A stretch of DNA of 64,000 nt, from the NCBI GenBank assembly GCA_023055425.1, contig JALGPY010000006.1, forward strand, positions 69,162,127 through 69,226,126, read 5' to 3'. The translations under genes and the position numbers were made by a program. Shown piece after piece: positions 20,738 to 32,900 of the stretch. The notes under the pieces were generated by a model. It was not told where the DNA came from. It ran no database searches and saw only the letters and a list, made by a program, of their open reading frames with translations. The first letter of the stretch is position 1; each line of letters starts with the position of its first letter. The stretch comes from Linanthus parryae. Taxonomy: Eukaryota; Streptophyta; Magnoliopsida; Ericales; Polemoniaceae.

Positions 20738-23700
20738 ATGGAGAAGTACGAGAAGCTGGAGAAGGTTGGCGAAGGAACCTACGGGAAGGTCTACAAGGCG
20801 AAAGACAAGGAGACGGGCCAACTGGTGGCGCTGAAGAAGACGAGGCTGGAAATGGACGAGGAAGGCGTCCCTCCGACGGCGCTCCGTGAGATCTCACTCC
20901 TCCAGATGCTCTCCCAGAGCCTCTACGTCGTCCGACTCCTCTGCGTCGAGCACGTCGACAACAAGCACGGCAAGCCCCTCCTCTACCTCGTCTTTGAGTA
21001 CATCGACACCGATCTCAAAAAGTTCATCGATTCCCACCGCAAGGGTCCAAACCCTAGGCCTCTCCCTCCTTCCCTTATCCAGAGCTTTCTCTATCAGTTG
21101 CTCAAAGGCGTCGCTCACTGCCACAGCCATGGTGTCATCCACAGGCAAATCAATCATCTCTCCTTCTTCAATCTCACCTTATTATTGTAGTTTATTCGAT
21201 GAAATTGGATTATAATCACTTATTATTGTATCTTATTGTCTCCTAACCTGTCCCAAATTGCAGAGATCTGAAGCCACAGAATCTTCTGGTGGACAAGGAG
21301 AAGGGTATTCTGAAAATTGCGGATCTTGGTTTAGGGAGGACCTTCACTGTTCCTCTCAAGAGCTACACGCATGAGGTCTGTGTACATAATTTCTTATTCT
21401 ACTGTCTGTACTCTTGTTTGATTTGCTGATTTTTTCTTTGTTCATTGGAAATTGCCGGTGATTTTACTTTGTTTTAAAATTGGATGTATCTTGGACACAG
21501 ATTGTTACGCTATGGTATAGAGCTCCTGAAGTTCTTCTGGGAATCACTCACTATTCCCTCGCAGTGGATATGTGGTCTGTGGGTTGCATTTTTGGTAAAA
21601 ACCCTTTTCCTTCATATACTTTTGTGCTACAATTTTGCATGTTTTTTGAGTTATGGAGTATCAGATAATTCTTCTTGTACATAATTAGCAAATAACTATA
21701 GCTAGTTTGATACTACTAATGTACTTTCTCCATGACTGTTCAGTAGTAGTTTGTACATTTTCATTTAAACCTTGAGTTTGTTACTTGCCAACCCTAGAAA
21801 TCGGCGTTTGTCCAGAAGTACGACTAAAATTCTTTTGACACTTGACCATTCTTTTGCCTACACTCGTACTTCCTACAATTTAATTTTACTTCCTTTGCTA
21901 ACTTCCATTTCACGTGTGTTCCTGCTGCAGCTGAAATGGTAAGGAGACAAGCCTTATTTCCTGGGGACTCTGAGTTCCAGCAGTTGCTTCACATATTCAG
22001 GTAAAGTGTTTTGAGTCATCCAGTTGCTTTCAGAACTAAAGCCTTGATAGGAAGGTTTATCTCGTTTATGGTTATTGTAGCCAATTTAGTTATAGTTCTC
22101 ACTAGCGATTATTCTTCAGAGACCAGGACATGCTTTGTCTTTCAGACAACAATTAAGCTATTGAGGGTAATATGTTTGTCTCACCATGTAGTTGCTGGGT
22201 TCCATTTATATGAAGGCAGATTTCTCATGCCATTTTAAATCGTTTCACAATGCAAGTTATACTAGTAAGTGGAATGAATCTCATGCCAAAAAGAGTATTT
22301 TTCTAATAATCTCAAAATAGGAGGGCTTTTGTGTCAAAGATGAAGAAAAGATAGTGTGTTAGAGCAACTGACTACAATTGGCAAAGTGCCGAATAACTCT
22401 GCACATCCTTTTGTCTCATCTTGTCCTGTATAATGTAAATTGTAATATGTTTGCTGCACCTTTTAGTTGATTGGTTCCATTATGTGACAGCCGTATTTCT
22501 TTAGCCAATTATAAACGTTTCGTAATGCCGGTTCTAACTAGTAAATGGAATGTATCTTACGTCTGAAAGAGAGTACTCTTCTAATGATCTCTATATAGGG
22601 GGCATTTGTATCAAAGATGTGGAAAAGGATTGGCGTGTAAGAGCAACTGACTACAATTGCCAAAGTGTAGAATAGCTCATCTTTTCCTGTATATATTAAT
22701 ATGTTTGCCGCACCATTTAGTTGATGGATTCCATTATCTGACAGCCAGATTTCTTTGGCCATTTTTAACCATCTGGGTTGTCATTTGTATCAAAGATGTA
22801 GAAAAGGATTGGTGTGTAAGTGTAACTGACTACAATTGCTCAAGCGTAAAATAGCTTTGCATATCCTGTCTCATTTTTTCTGCATAATTTACGAAGACCA
22901 AGAATTTTCACCGTCCTGTGGTTCTAGTATTGTTTTACAAATCAGTGGGTGAATAGCTACAGATGAGCATATGCATATCTATGGTCAAGGAAAACAATGG
23001 AAGTTTGTTCTCTCTTGCCGTTGTTTCTTCCTTATGCCTAAGGCTTTGATTACCAATTTAAGCAGTTAAATATAACATGCTAATACTATTGCAGAAATGT
23101 AATTAGATCGTAAGGAGCAATTGCAGTGCCTTAGTTTTTAATTAGCCCATTTTCCTCTGCTCTTAGCAGTATGTTCTTGTGGCCTTAATTTAATTTAAGC
23201 AATCACATATCACATGCTTATGCATTTAAAGAAGTTAAGTAGTTGGTGAGTAGTGATTGCAGTGAATCCGTTATTGATTTGCCCACTTTCTCCGGCTCTT
23301 CGCTATCTTTTCTTGTGGGCCTTGTGCGCTAGGCATAATACAGTTACAAGATGACCCTGCTAGTCAGATATAACACCAAACACCATAGTCATATAATTTC
23401 TGTAAGTTGGAATATGTTATCAATGGGAGGCCAGCATTCAGTATTAAGAACTCTATGACATGCTATTGAAGCTTGCCAAATTCCTGCGTTTTTGTGGTTT
23501 CATATATCTTTACTAGTCCGTGTTTCTGTTTGTGTGTTCTCAAAAGCAGTATGCACCTCACATTCTTGATGTATGACTATTAGCTTGATGATCAATGTCC
23601 ATAAATTTCTTACATATATTATTCATCATTCCTCATTTTGGCTTTTGCACTTTATGGAAGGCTGTTGGGAACACCGACTGAGAAACAATGGCCAGGAGTC

Positions 23701-24681
23701 AGTTCTCTGAGGGACTGGCATGTGTATCCTCAGTGGGAAGCACAGAGCATCGAGCGACATGTTTCATCTCTTGGGGCTGATGGCATTGACCTTCTATCGG
23801 TAACTTCTTTATCCTGAACTATGGCTAGCTTTCAGTGGAAATTAAATTTAAAAATACTTTACAGACTTGTATGTGTATGTTTATCGTGTATCGGCCAACA
23901 TTACTAGAGAGGGCTTTGTGAGAATTACTTCCGCCGTTTGATTATTGTAACCATGAGTGCTGTTCTTGCTCTTATTTGCATTGAGAATCATAGCACAATC
24001 TAGTCTGGTAACAAAGATATCTTGGACCACCTTTTTTTAACAGTCACCATGCTGGGTAATGAACTTCACATAGCTGACTGAAGGTCAGTTCCACGACAAT
24101 GTACAAAAAACAATTTAGGATGCAGGTTTTACCAACTACCATATGACATTAGTAAGAATCTGTCAGTGTATAAGACACGTTTAACTAGTATATTATCTTT
24201 GATTGAGCTCATATCACTAGTTACCAGCTATGTTTCATATGATAGTTAGTTAAAAAACTTGTAAGGATATAACAGCCTAGAGTTGTGGACGTTGAGGGTT
24301 ATATTTACTTGGCTGGTGGGCATAAAGAAGATCTGCACAAAATCTATTTGTGATTTTCTTTGCCGTGTACATAAATCCTAAGCTAGCCTCTAGCCCTCTA
24401 CTTCTAGTGAGGTTTGAATGATTGGTACCATGTATACATTGAACTAGCAACCCGTTTGTATCTATTTGCGATTGTTTTTCATAAATTGATTGGTACCATG
24501 TATCACACAAGCACTTCGCAAAACATCATTATCATTTGTTGAATGGGGATTGATGATTGATGTTGTTCTGGTCTTTCGGCAAATGCAGAAGATGCTGATA
24601 TACAATCCAGGCGAGAGGATCTCAGCTAAAGCGGCTCTAGATCATCCTTACTTTGACACTTTGGACAAGTCTCAGTTCTGA
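20738..24681 (+). CDS. CDKB1: B1-type cyclin-dependent kinase (PPTALRE), six exons
   Basis: Plant-specific CDK acting at S/G2-M. Exons 20738-21144, 21264-21375, 21501-21594, 21931-22000, 23661-23799 and 24589-24681 join in frame to 915 nt, or 304 residues, the usual size for the family. The Met at 20738 starts [16 protein letters not shown]: glycine loop 11-16 with inhibitory Thr14/Tyr15, catalytic Lys33 in VALKK, and cyclin-binding helix PPTALRE at 45-51, which separates CDKB1 from CDKA (PSTAIRE) and CDKB2 (PSTTLRE or PPTTLRE). HRDLKPQN spans the exon 1/2 junction. IADLGLGR and [16 protein letters not shown] follow, then LDHPYF near the C-terminus. Intron 1 has a GC donor (AG|GCAAAT); the other introns are GT-AG. 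Exon 1 is richer in G+C than the rest. No break was found, so the gene is probably functional. Confidence 0.95.
21145..21263 (+). other. GC-AG intron 1 of CDKB1
   Basis: The exon ends CACAG and the intron begins GCAAAT. The intron ends TTGCAG and the next exon starts AGATCTGAAG. Only this junction restores His-Arg-Asp-Leu-Lys; no GT donor gives the conserved HRD motif. Confidence 0.85.
22168..22885 (+). repeat. triplicated tandem repeat in intron 4 of CDKB1
   Basis: Three units begin TAATATGTTTG at 22168, 22443 and 22697 (about 275, 254 and 190 bp). Shared phrases are TTCCATTAT, CAAAGATG, AGAGCAACTGACTACAATTG and TAGCTC/TAACTC. The third unit lacks about 80 bp in its middle. Units diverge by substitutions and small indels, so the duplication is not recent. 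Confidence 0.8.
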
Positions 24682-24982
24682 AGTTGCATTTGTATGCTGC
24701 AAAGGAACATGTTAAAACTTCTGCCCAATCTGAAAGGCAAGTCTGCGAGATTCAATTCCGTAGTTACTGAGGTGATGGTGGTGGTTGTGTCGGATATCAT
24801 CAGCTTGGTGATCTTCAAACTTTCGTTCTCAAATGTTGTTGCTTCCATTTGTTCTTGTTGGTTAATGCATGTAATAACCCTGATCGTTGTCACTTTCCCT
24901 TAATACTAGCCCTCAATATTCCAACTCTTCTTTGGTGGTATCTAATGTGTTTGAGTTGTGCTATTTTTATTGTTATTATTAA

Positions 24983-25393
24983 GAACAACTGACACTTAAC
25001 TATCTTGCAGTTTGACAATACTGACATTTTGGTGCTCGCAGTTTTAAAACAGACACTTAACTCCCATGCAGTTTAACATTATTGACACTTTGGTGCACAC
25101 GGTTTCAAAAGTGACACTTACGTGCACGCAGTATGCAAATTACTAACAACCCGCTCCAATTTCGATGACGACTATCACTTGGAAATCAACTGACATCAAT
25201 GAAACCGTCATAAAAATTGGAGCGCGATGTCAGTAATTTGCATACTGCATGCACTTAAGTGTCACTTTTGAAAGTGTGTGCACCAAAGTGTCAATAATGT
25301 CAAACTGCATGGTAGTTAAGTGTCTATTTTGAAACTGCGAGCACGAAAATGTCAGTATTGTCAAACTGCAAGGTAGTTAAGTGTCAATTGTTC
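24983..25393. mobile_element. fold-back MITE, Mutator-type (9-bp target duplication)
   Basis: A 411-bp near-palindrome about 300 bp past the CDK stop. The left arm begins GAACAACTGACACTTAACT and the right arm, in reverse complement, GAACAATTGACACTTAACT. The arms pair over most of their length (about 190 bp each) around a short centre near 25190. The 9-bp direct repeat TATTATTAA lies at 24974-24982 and 25394-25402. Nine base pairs is the Mutator hallmark. It has no coding capacity. Transcripts reading through would form a long hairpin. Confidence 0.85.
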
Positions 25394-25402
25394 TATTATT
25401 AA

Positions 25403-26976
25403 TTGAACGTTTGGATGGCATTTGAGAGAAATGCTAGTAGTCTGTTTGCATGAGATGGTAAATGCAGATGGAGGGCTTCAATTTTCTACTAGTAGCCGTA
25501 ATTTGTTTTGGTCTGAAAGAGGCTTCAGTTTTCTACTAGTTCCTCATTTTCTTGACTACAAATGTAGAGGTGGTTTGACATACTTAAGACTTCAGTTTTC
25601 TACTAGTTCCCCTCATTTTCTTGACTACAAATGTAGAGGTGGTTTGACATACTCAAGACCTCATGCGATTTGCTCGAGTCCGAAATCATATTATCACTTC
25701 TCAACTGTTGGTGCCTTCAATAGGATTGTAACTAAGGTGGCAGGATGAGTTGAGATCGTTGTTCTAACCCGAGCCCGAGTTATTATCACGTTGCATAAGC
25801 ATGCCCGAGCCAGAATTAGGAACATAGTTGTCTATTCAAGTCCAGATTCATAAGGGGAATTTGCACTCGTAATTCTGGCTATCCTGTTGATCTCACAACA
25901 TTTGACATAGTTATCATTTCCAAATTAAATTTAAATTGTATCAGCTCATGGAACTTAACTCATGTAACATGCAAGCAACGTCTGAAATTATGCAAATGAA
26001 ACTAAGCAGCACGACTCATGAAGAAATTTGCGGCAAAAATGTTATATATTTTTTTTTTTTCATTTATGAGCATTAAAATTATGTGTAACAAAATAATGTT
26101 GACTGGAACAGGATAAGTGGTATCATGGTCGATTCATTTCCAATACACATATTATTTGTAGCCAGTACTTTTGCTAGTCGGGCAATTCGAGCTTGCCCGA
26201 CCATGACCATCAAACATTTATATTCGAGCCCAAACCTAGTTACAAATTTGATTGAGAATTCTTGTCCTGACCCTCCAAGTTACTTATAACATGTGCTCAA
26301 GTTCTGTTTCATGTTCAGTTGGGGTTCAGCTTGTCCAAGTACAACACCCCTAACCTGTGCCTTTTGGGCTTTATCCTGATAGAGAAAACAACGGGTGGTT
26401 TTTGGAGATCACAACAAGAAGGTTGAAGGGTCATCGAGAAAAACATAACTTAGACCTCAACCTTATATGTCGCTCACAATTTCATAACCGTGTTAGCCCT
26501 TTTGTGAAACTTAAAGCCCCAGTCAGTTTGAAGTTTGAACATCAACCGCATTCTTGTATTTGCAGAGGCAACACACTGCCATCAAGTGACTGTCTTGCTT
26601 GATTTCTCAACTAGAAAACAATCTCGACAAGCTCTCCAATACTCCTACACGATTAAAATTTTAGGATTCAACAGAGGAAGTCGCCAACAAATTTACAATT
26701 CTCATGTTCTGCATTAAAGCATTAAAGCATGACAACAATGTACTCCAGCTAGATTGGTTAAGAAACTGAATCCTCAAGGTTAATAAGGTTGGTTTGGTCC
26801 TTTTTTCACACCTACATCACACAGATACTGCTCTCCCTCAGAGACACCCCCAATTACAAATCTACAGAAGATAGATCAATTGTAACAAAAACTACAAAAG
26901 CAGCCTAACCGATACAAAAGAGTCTAAAGAACTCAGTTAAGATAGGCATTGTGTACACTTGGAATCAGGACAATCT
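25403..26976. other. convergent intergenic region between CDKB1 and the WD40-like gene
   Basis: The two genes end toward each other here. A direct repeat of about 67 bp occurs at 25523-25589 and 25590-25657 (CTTCAGTTTTCTACTAGTTC start), with a partial third match at 25477. 26104-26350 is rich in GAGCCCGA/GCCCGACC phrases of the kind found at hAT-type element ends. Poly(A) signals for either gene could not be fixed. Confidence 0.5.
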
Positions 26977-29900
26977 TCAGCTCGACCAGACGTGAACTAG
27001 ACCGTGTTGATTACCAGTGTAGATCTCGTTCCGTTCTTCATCGTAGAAAAGAGCCGTTATGTCTTCCAGAGCTTCAGTGACTGTGTTCCTCATACGATAA
27101 GAGTGATTCTGCTTGCTCTTCTTTGCACTTCTGCTGCTGCTACTGCCACTACTGTAGTCACTGCCACTGCTACGACAGTTGAGCTCTTCAGTCTCGGGTA
27201 CCGCATTGGTCGCGTTTATTTTAGCCAGACATTTACCTGTCAATATGTTGCTGACATTGATGGATCCAGCTGCATCAGAAGGAAGAAAAAGAAAGAGCAG
27301 TGAGTTTATAAGATACTCCTTCAAGATTCAGATTAAAGGAACAAACTTTGCGATATGAACATATCAAAACCATCCAAATCCAGGTCAACGGGAAGAACAA
27401 AGTGGACCACTAATGCCCACGACTCCGAACCTTTTTAACTACTCTTGTTGTTTATGTCACAATCAATAAAAGGAAGATTGCAACTCCAAGTTTGTTATAG
27501 TTCGGCGATAAAAGAGCAAGTGTTGTTCTTTTCAGAAAATATGATTTCCAAGGTCAGGCAGGTACAACATGGCTTCTTTGTCTAACAATAAATCAAGATG
27601 GTTGTATAAGATAATTCTAGGTATTCCAAGGACCAACTTTGCAGTACTCTAGAAGATACGCAGCCAAGTTGCACAAGAAGAGTAAAGGAACTAGCGAAGC
27701 TAACATATCCTCTGCCGATTTTAAGGTCGGTATAAATGCCATTACTTCACAGAAAACTATGTCATAATAATAAGCCAAAAAAAATCAAATTAGCCCACCC
27801 ATGTATAGGGTAGGTACCAAGTTGGACCTTAAAGTTTAAAGAGTAACAATTTAGACATCTATTTTCTGCAATGGTATAAATACGCCATCCCATCAATTGG
27901 GCTAGTGTTAGGGAAACATGTCTTACTAAGAACAAATTGAATCTGATAAATCCTGTAAATGTTTTTAGAGTGACAACTATTAGCCTTAGTGCCAGTATTC
28001 CCAAATTTATCCTAATTTTTTTCCAAAATTGTAGGTGCATTTTATTTTTCACTAAACAGGTTTATCACTCAGATGTGAAGAAGAACCATTTATATTATCA
28101 CCGGTTCACCATCATCGCATTCTTACCCACTCTGCAGCCACCAGGCCCCCAACTACCACTTTTACCTCCACACCCAAGAGCACTACCTACCATCTAAACC
28201 ACCTCCTAACGACAGTGATCACCTGAAACCAGATGAAAAAAATATTCTAAAAACAAAAAAATTAATAGCACAGCTCAAAGCTTCTACAATAACTGGTTAT
28301 CGTGGCAAAGAGTAACAAGAAGGGGAACATAGTTGTCAAATCGGGTTTCAGATAATGAATTGAATTTCACCTTCACTGAATCGTAAATTGAATCGAATCA
28401 TGAATCGTAAAGATTCAGCTTGCAATATTTTTATGTAGATATAATAAAATATTTCATTAAGCTATAACATTGTTGAACAAAATATTCATATTTTACAAAA
28501 AGAAAACTCAAATTATTGGAAACTCGCATCCAAAGTGATTAGGAGTTTCACACATCTAAAAGATAAAGAATAATCGAGATATAGATAGACATGTGGAGCG
28601 AGGAAGTACAAGATGCCAAAGGGATTAAAAATAATAGAAAACTATTAGCCTTGACTTGAGAAAAATGCACTAGTAATTTAAAACAAATGCATGTTGCAAA
28701 ATAGACATAAATGTAAGAAGTAATGTAGGAAGTATTATTTCTTAGACTGATGCTGCAACTCAATTAGACATTCGGATGAATCGAAAGTGAATCGTAGAAT
28801 CAGTCTGAATTGCAACTGAATCGTAAGATTCGGACTCTTGAATTGGAATTCAAATAATTTAGTCCATTAAGATTCACCGAGCGATTCGCATAGTTTCATG
28901 GGTGAATTGAGACAGATCGTAGGATACGAATCGTGAATCATAAGATTTTGACAACTATGAAGGGGAAATACAGAGAAATAAGAGATCGCCGAATCTTTTA
29001 TCTACCATTATGATTCTGGCATATCAGCATAGTTTGAACTACTTATTCATTAGCTAAATCAAACTTTTGATCCGGCGTTCCACAATGCTCTTATCTATCA
29101 AAGATTACCACCTTTCATATGAGTCTCTCTCCGCCCCTCACCGGATTGCTAAATCTTGCGCTTTTGTAGGTGGTGGAGTCTCAAAGATGAAGAATAACAT
29201 GAAGGATAGGTCACTTCAGGTCGGGGCTGTTGGATTGGAGAAGGAAAATTCTCTCCACCCCTTTTCTTTCGTTACATGATGTATTCTTTTATACTCCATA
29301 TTTGAGTTCTTCTCTGAATTATGTTAAATCAATAACAATAATTGAATCTTGTCATCAGGGATCTGGCTGGGAGGTGGATTTGATGATGGTGGTGATGAGA
29401 AACAGTTTCGTGAGTGGCAAGATCAGTTTAGAATATTAAGGGTACAGTTGGAAATTCCATGTAGAGGGGTATCTTTGTCACTCCAGTTATTTTATGGAGT
29501 TTATACAACTTCAACTATTATTAGGCTGACATGTGTCCTTTACACTAGCAGACAAAACGTCTTTATTGTTACCACTTTGAAATGTTAATAGATAAAATGT
29601 TATTTTTCAAACTTTAATCTCCAAAGTCAAAACTGGTACCTACACTGAACATTAATGGACAAATTAGATTTTTTGCCTAACAATAGTCTAGGCAACCTCA
29701 AACTAATTTTCATGGAAATCCATTTAGCTATCCTAGTCAAAGCTTATAACATTTTCAACAAGTTCTCAAATTTGAAATTTGTGCTCAAACTAAATGGGAA
29801 GAGCTGAAGAAGCAGCAAATTCCAACCTGAATTGCATAAAACATGGTCAAGAAGCATCAACTCAGAGAGGAAAAGAAGCACAGAAAACTTACTTTGTGCA

Positions 29901-32900
29901 AGTGTTGGGAGGTCTACATGGCGAAGTGGTAACTTCAAAGGAAATTATGTTTGTTGGGTATTTAAGCATGATTGTATATAGGGACTATAAGATGCGTTAT
30001 ATGTTAAAATATATAAGAAAAAGGGTAAAAGACAAAAACCACCCCTCGAGTATGGCTTATATACAAAAACACCCCTCGTGTTCGGGGATATACAAAAACC
30101 ACCCCTGTCAGAGTTAGTGGCTAACGGCACACTAACGGAGTGATTAAAAGACAAATTTACCCTCGTTTTGGAAAAAAATGTCACACTATAAATAATTTTT
30201 TTTCCTCCTTCCCCACTATCTAACCCTAGCTACCTCCTTCCTCTTCCCCACCTCTCTCTCTCTGCCCTTCCCCGTCTGGTTCTACTTTCCCCACTGGGTC
30301 TTCGGCTACACTCGTCGAGATTGAGAGCGAGAGACAACGGCGAATCAAGCCATCCTCGAAGCCCCCAAGAGTCGAACAGGATTCACATCGTCGATTTCGG
30401 AATCGTTCAGGGCGTTCAATGGCCGGCGCTTCTTCAAGTTCTAGCGACTAGACCCACCGGAAAACCCGAAATGATCCGAATCTCCGGCATACCCGCTTTA
30501 GCACTTGCGGGATTCTCTGGCAGCGGCTCTCCGCCACCGGGAAACGGCTAAGTGACTTCGCGAAGCTTCTAGATCTGAATTTCGAATCTGGGAGAGAAAC
30601 CATAATTAATTAACCTTTTCCAAGCTCAAATTGTTTCTCCACTTGTTCGGATTTGCTTGATGAAGCAGCTGAGAACCTCAGAGCTAAAGGAATTGAGGTT
30701 CTGGTAGTGGTTCGTCACGTTTCGAATTCAGAGCAGAGGAAGAGTCTCATAGAGAAGACTGGTCAGGTTGGTCAATTAACCTCCATGTGTGGATTCGATT
30801 GATTTTATAAGTTTTAGTGGTTGGATGAAGAAGTCCTTAATTTTAGTACTCCTTCAACAAAATGAGAATTGTGAGGGCGTGGAGTTTGGGGGGTTCTGAT
30901 TTTCTTGTTGCCTCTGGAAGCAAAATGTCACTGGTTGGTTATCTGGTAGTTGGTTTCATGATCAATACATGGATGAGACCATGTTTGAGTGGATTCCAAT
31001 TCAATCATCTTTAGGTCATATCCTTAGTCTATGCTTGGAACACATGGTTTGTGTAGGAGAAGAAATGTTGATGAAACAGCAGAGAAGCTCCCCCCTCTCT
31101 TTTCGCCCTTCTCTCGGTCTCCCTCTCTCTGTCTCAGATCTGCAGATCAGATTTGTTTGTGAGTTGTGATTTTGTGGGTTTTGTGGTTATCCATCACCAA
31201 ATCTTGAACCCCTGATTTTGTGGCTAGCTAGCTTGTATAACAACTCCTCTTTTTTCATATGTTAAGAACTTCAATTTGGTAGTTTCAACTTGTGGATTTC
31301 TTCAAACAAAGATGAACGTTATGGGTTATAGTTTGGAACTCTCTTGATAAAAATTTGTTGTTTGTTTGTTTTGTTGTGGTGGTGGTGGTGGTAAGAACAT
31401 CAAGATAGGTGGTCAAGAACTTCAAGAACATGAACAAAATAAACAAAAAAAATACATATAGGGGCAAAATGGTCATAAAAAGACAGATTGCACCCCATAC
31501 TAATTGATTGTAACAGAAGGGTGCTTTTCGTCTAACGTCCATCCACTGACAGGGGTGGTTTTTGTCTCAACGGGGGTGGTTTTTGTATATCCCCGAACAC
31601 GAGGGGTGTTTTTGTATATAACCCATACTCGAGGGGTGGTTTTTGTCTTTTACCCTAAGAAAAATGATGCACATTAGGTATTGAAGCATGATTCTATAAA
31701 AGGGGTTATAAGAAGCATTCTCTATTGAAAAGTCTAGCATCTGGTTGACATATTAATGACTTAATTAAGCATTGACATTTTACCATTTCCTTCCGACCAC
31801 TGATCATCGGTGTCAGCTTTGCAGTATGAGATGATAAGATCCTGGTCACTTGTTATGTATATATTGTTAGTATTGCAGTCTGGATGCCACAGTAGGTGAT
31901 CCTCAAAAGAAGTGACAAGCTCCCCGCGGAAGTTCCAGACAGCAACAGTCCGATTCCTAAAGGTTAGAAACAGTTGATTCTCATAGAGGAAAATGAATGC
32001 AGATGGAGTCATAAACTCATTTCTGCTAACTTCTTTCAGCTCAGTATTACGGACCTACAAAGAAATGAAATTGCAATTGAAGTCAATAACACAATATAAA
32101 AAGAAAGGAACCAGAAGATGCATAACAAGACAAGTCTGACCGTACATCAAGAATTTGAAGATTTTCATTTTCTTGCTTTACGAGAAGCTTTTCATTGAAC
32201 TGTTCGATGAAGTCCACCTTCTTGTTTCGATGAAGTAAATGATTGAAGTCCTTAAGAACAGTGCCATCCTCTATCGATAATATCTTCAAAGGAACATGGC
32301 TTTGATTTCTATTGAAAATCAATAACATAATGCCCGGACTGGTTCCAATCAACAGAAAACAAGATTACAAAAGAAATATTGAGCTTCTTTAGGTTGAATA
32401 TCTAATTGTAAGAGGAACGATGCATGCGGCAAGACAATGTGGTAAACTCAACAACCATACAGTGCTTATTAGATCAACAAATAACCACCGTATATGACAT
32501 CTGATAAACGGGCCAACAAATTAAATATATAAAAAACAAAATGCAGGTTATATCATTCATGATTGACATATTAGATATCATGCTTTTGAGTTCGGACAGA
32601 CTTATTACTACATTTTTAAAAGGAAATATCCAAATGCCAATATTTCTCAATTTAAGAATTCAATGCAGACAGCAGACCTCAACTACACCATTTGACGCGT
32701 ACGATCATCAAAAATCTACTTGGAGTAAACAGAAATAGGTCCCACTACTGCATAAACCACTATTGTTGTTATACAATTGACTTAAATCATTAAATATTAC
32801 AAGTTTCTAACAGAAAGATACGAAGCCTGAAATATCTAAACTCTTGGCGTTTCTTTGGCTGTCAATGAGCAACATGGCTCCTATACTACTCTGGCCTCTC

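Larger units (their letters stand above)
30023..31655. mobile_element. Pack-MULE (copy A) with GRAS and SDR gene fragments, in intron 7 of the WD40-like gene
   Basis: 1633 bp with termini GGGTAAAAGACAAAAACCAC at both ends in inverted orientation, and a 9-bp duplication TAAGAAAAA (30014-30022, 31656-31664). The terminal repeats contain three (left) and four (right) copies of ACAAAAACCACCCCT. The right subterminal region (31380-31560) is the reverse complement of the left one in copy B, so A and B are one family in opposite orientation. The interior has no transposase but carries fragments of two plant genes. It lies antisense to or within the large last intron of the host gene. Confidence 0.9.

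Noticed and set aside
20655..21215. Long open frames on both strands over CDK exon 1 (for example 20886-21215 plus, 20894-21157 minus)
   Set aside because: They are shadows of the GC-rich kinase exon; the true frame gives a textbook CDK.
24694..24903. Open frame just after the CDKB1 stop
   Set aside because: It lies in the 3' untranslated region and has no homology that I recognise.
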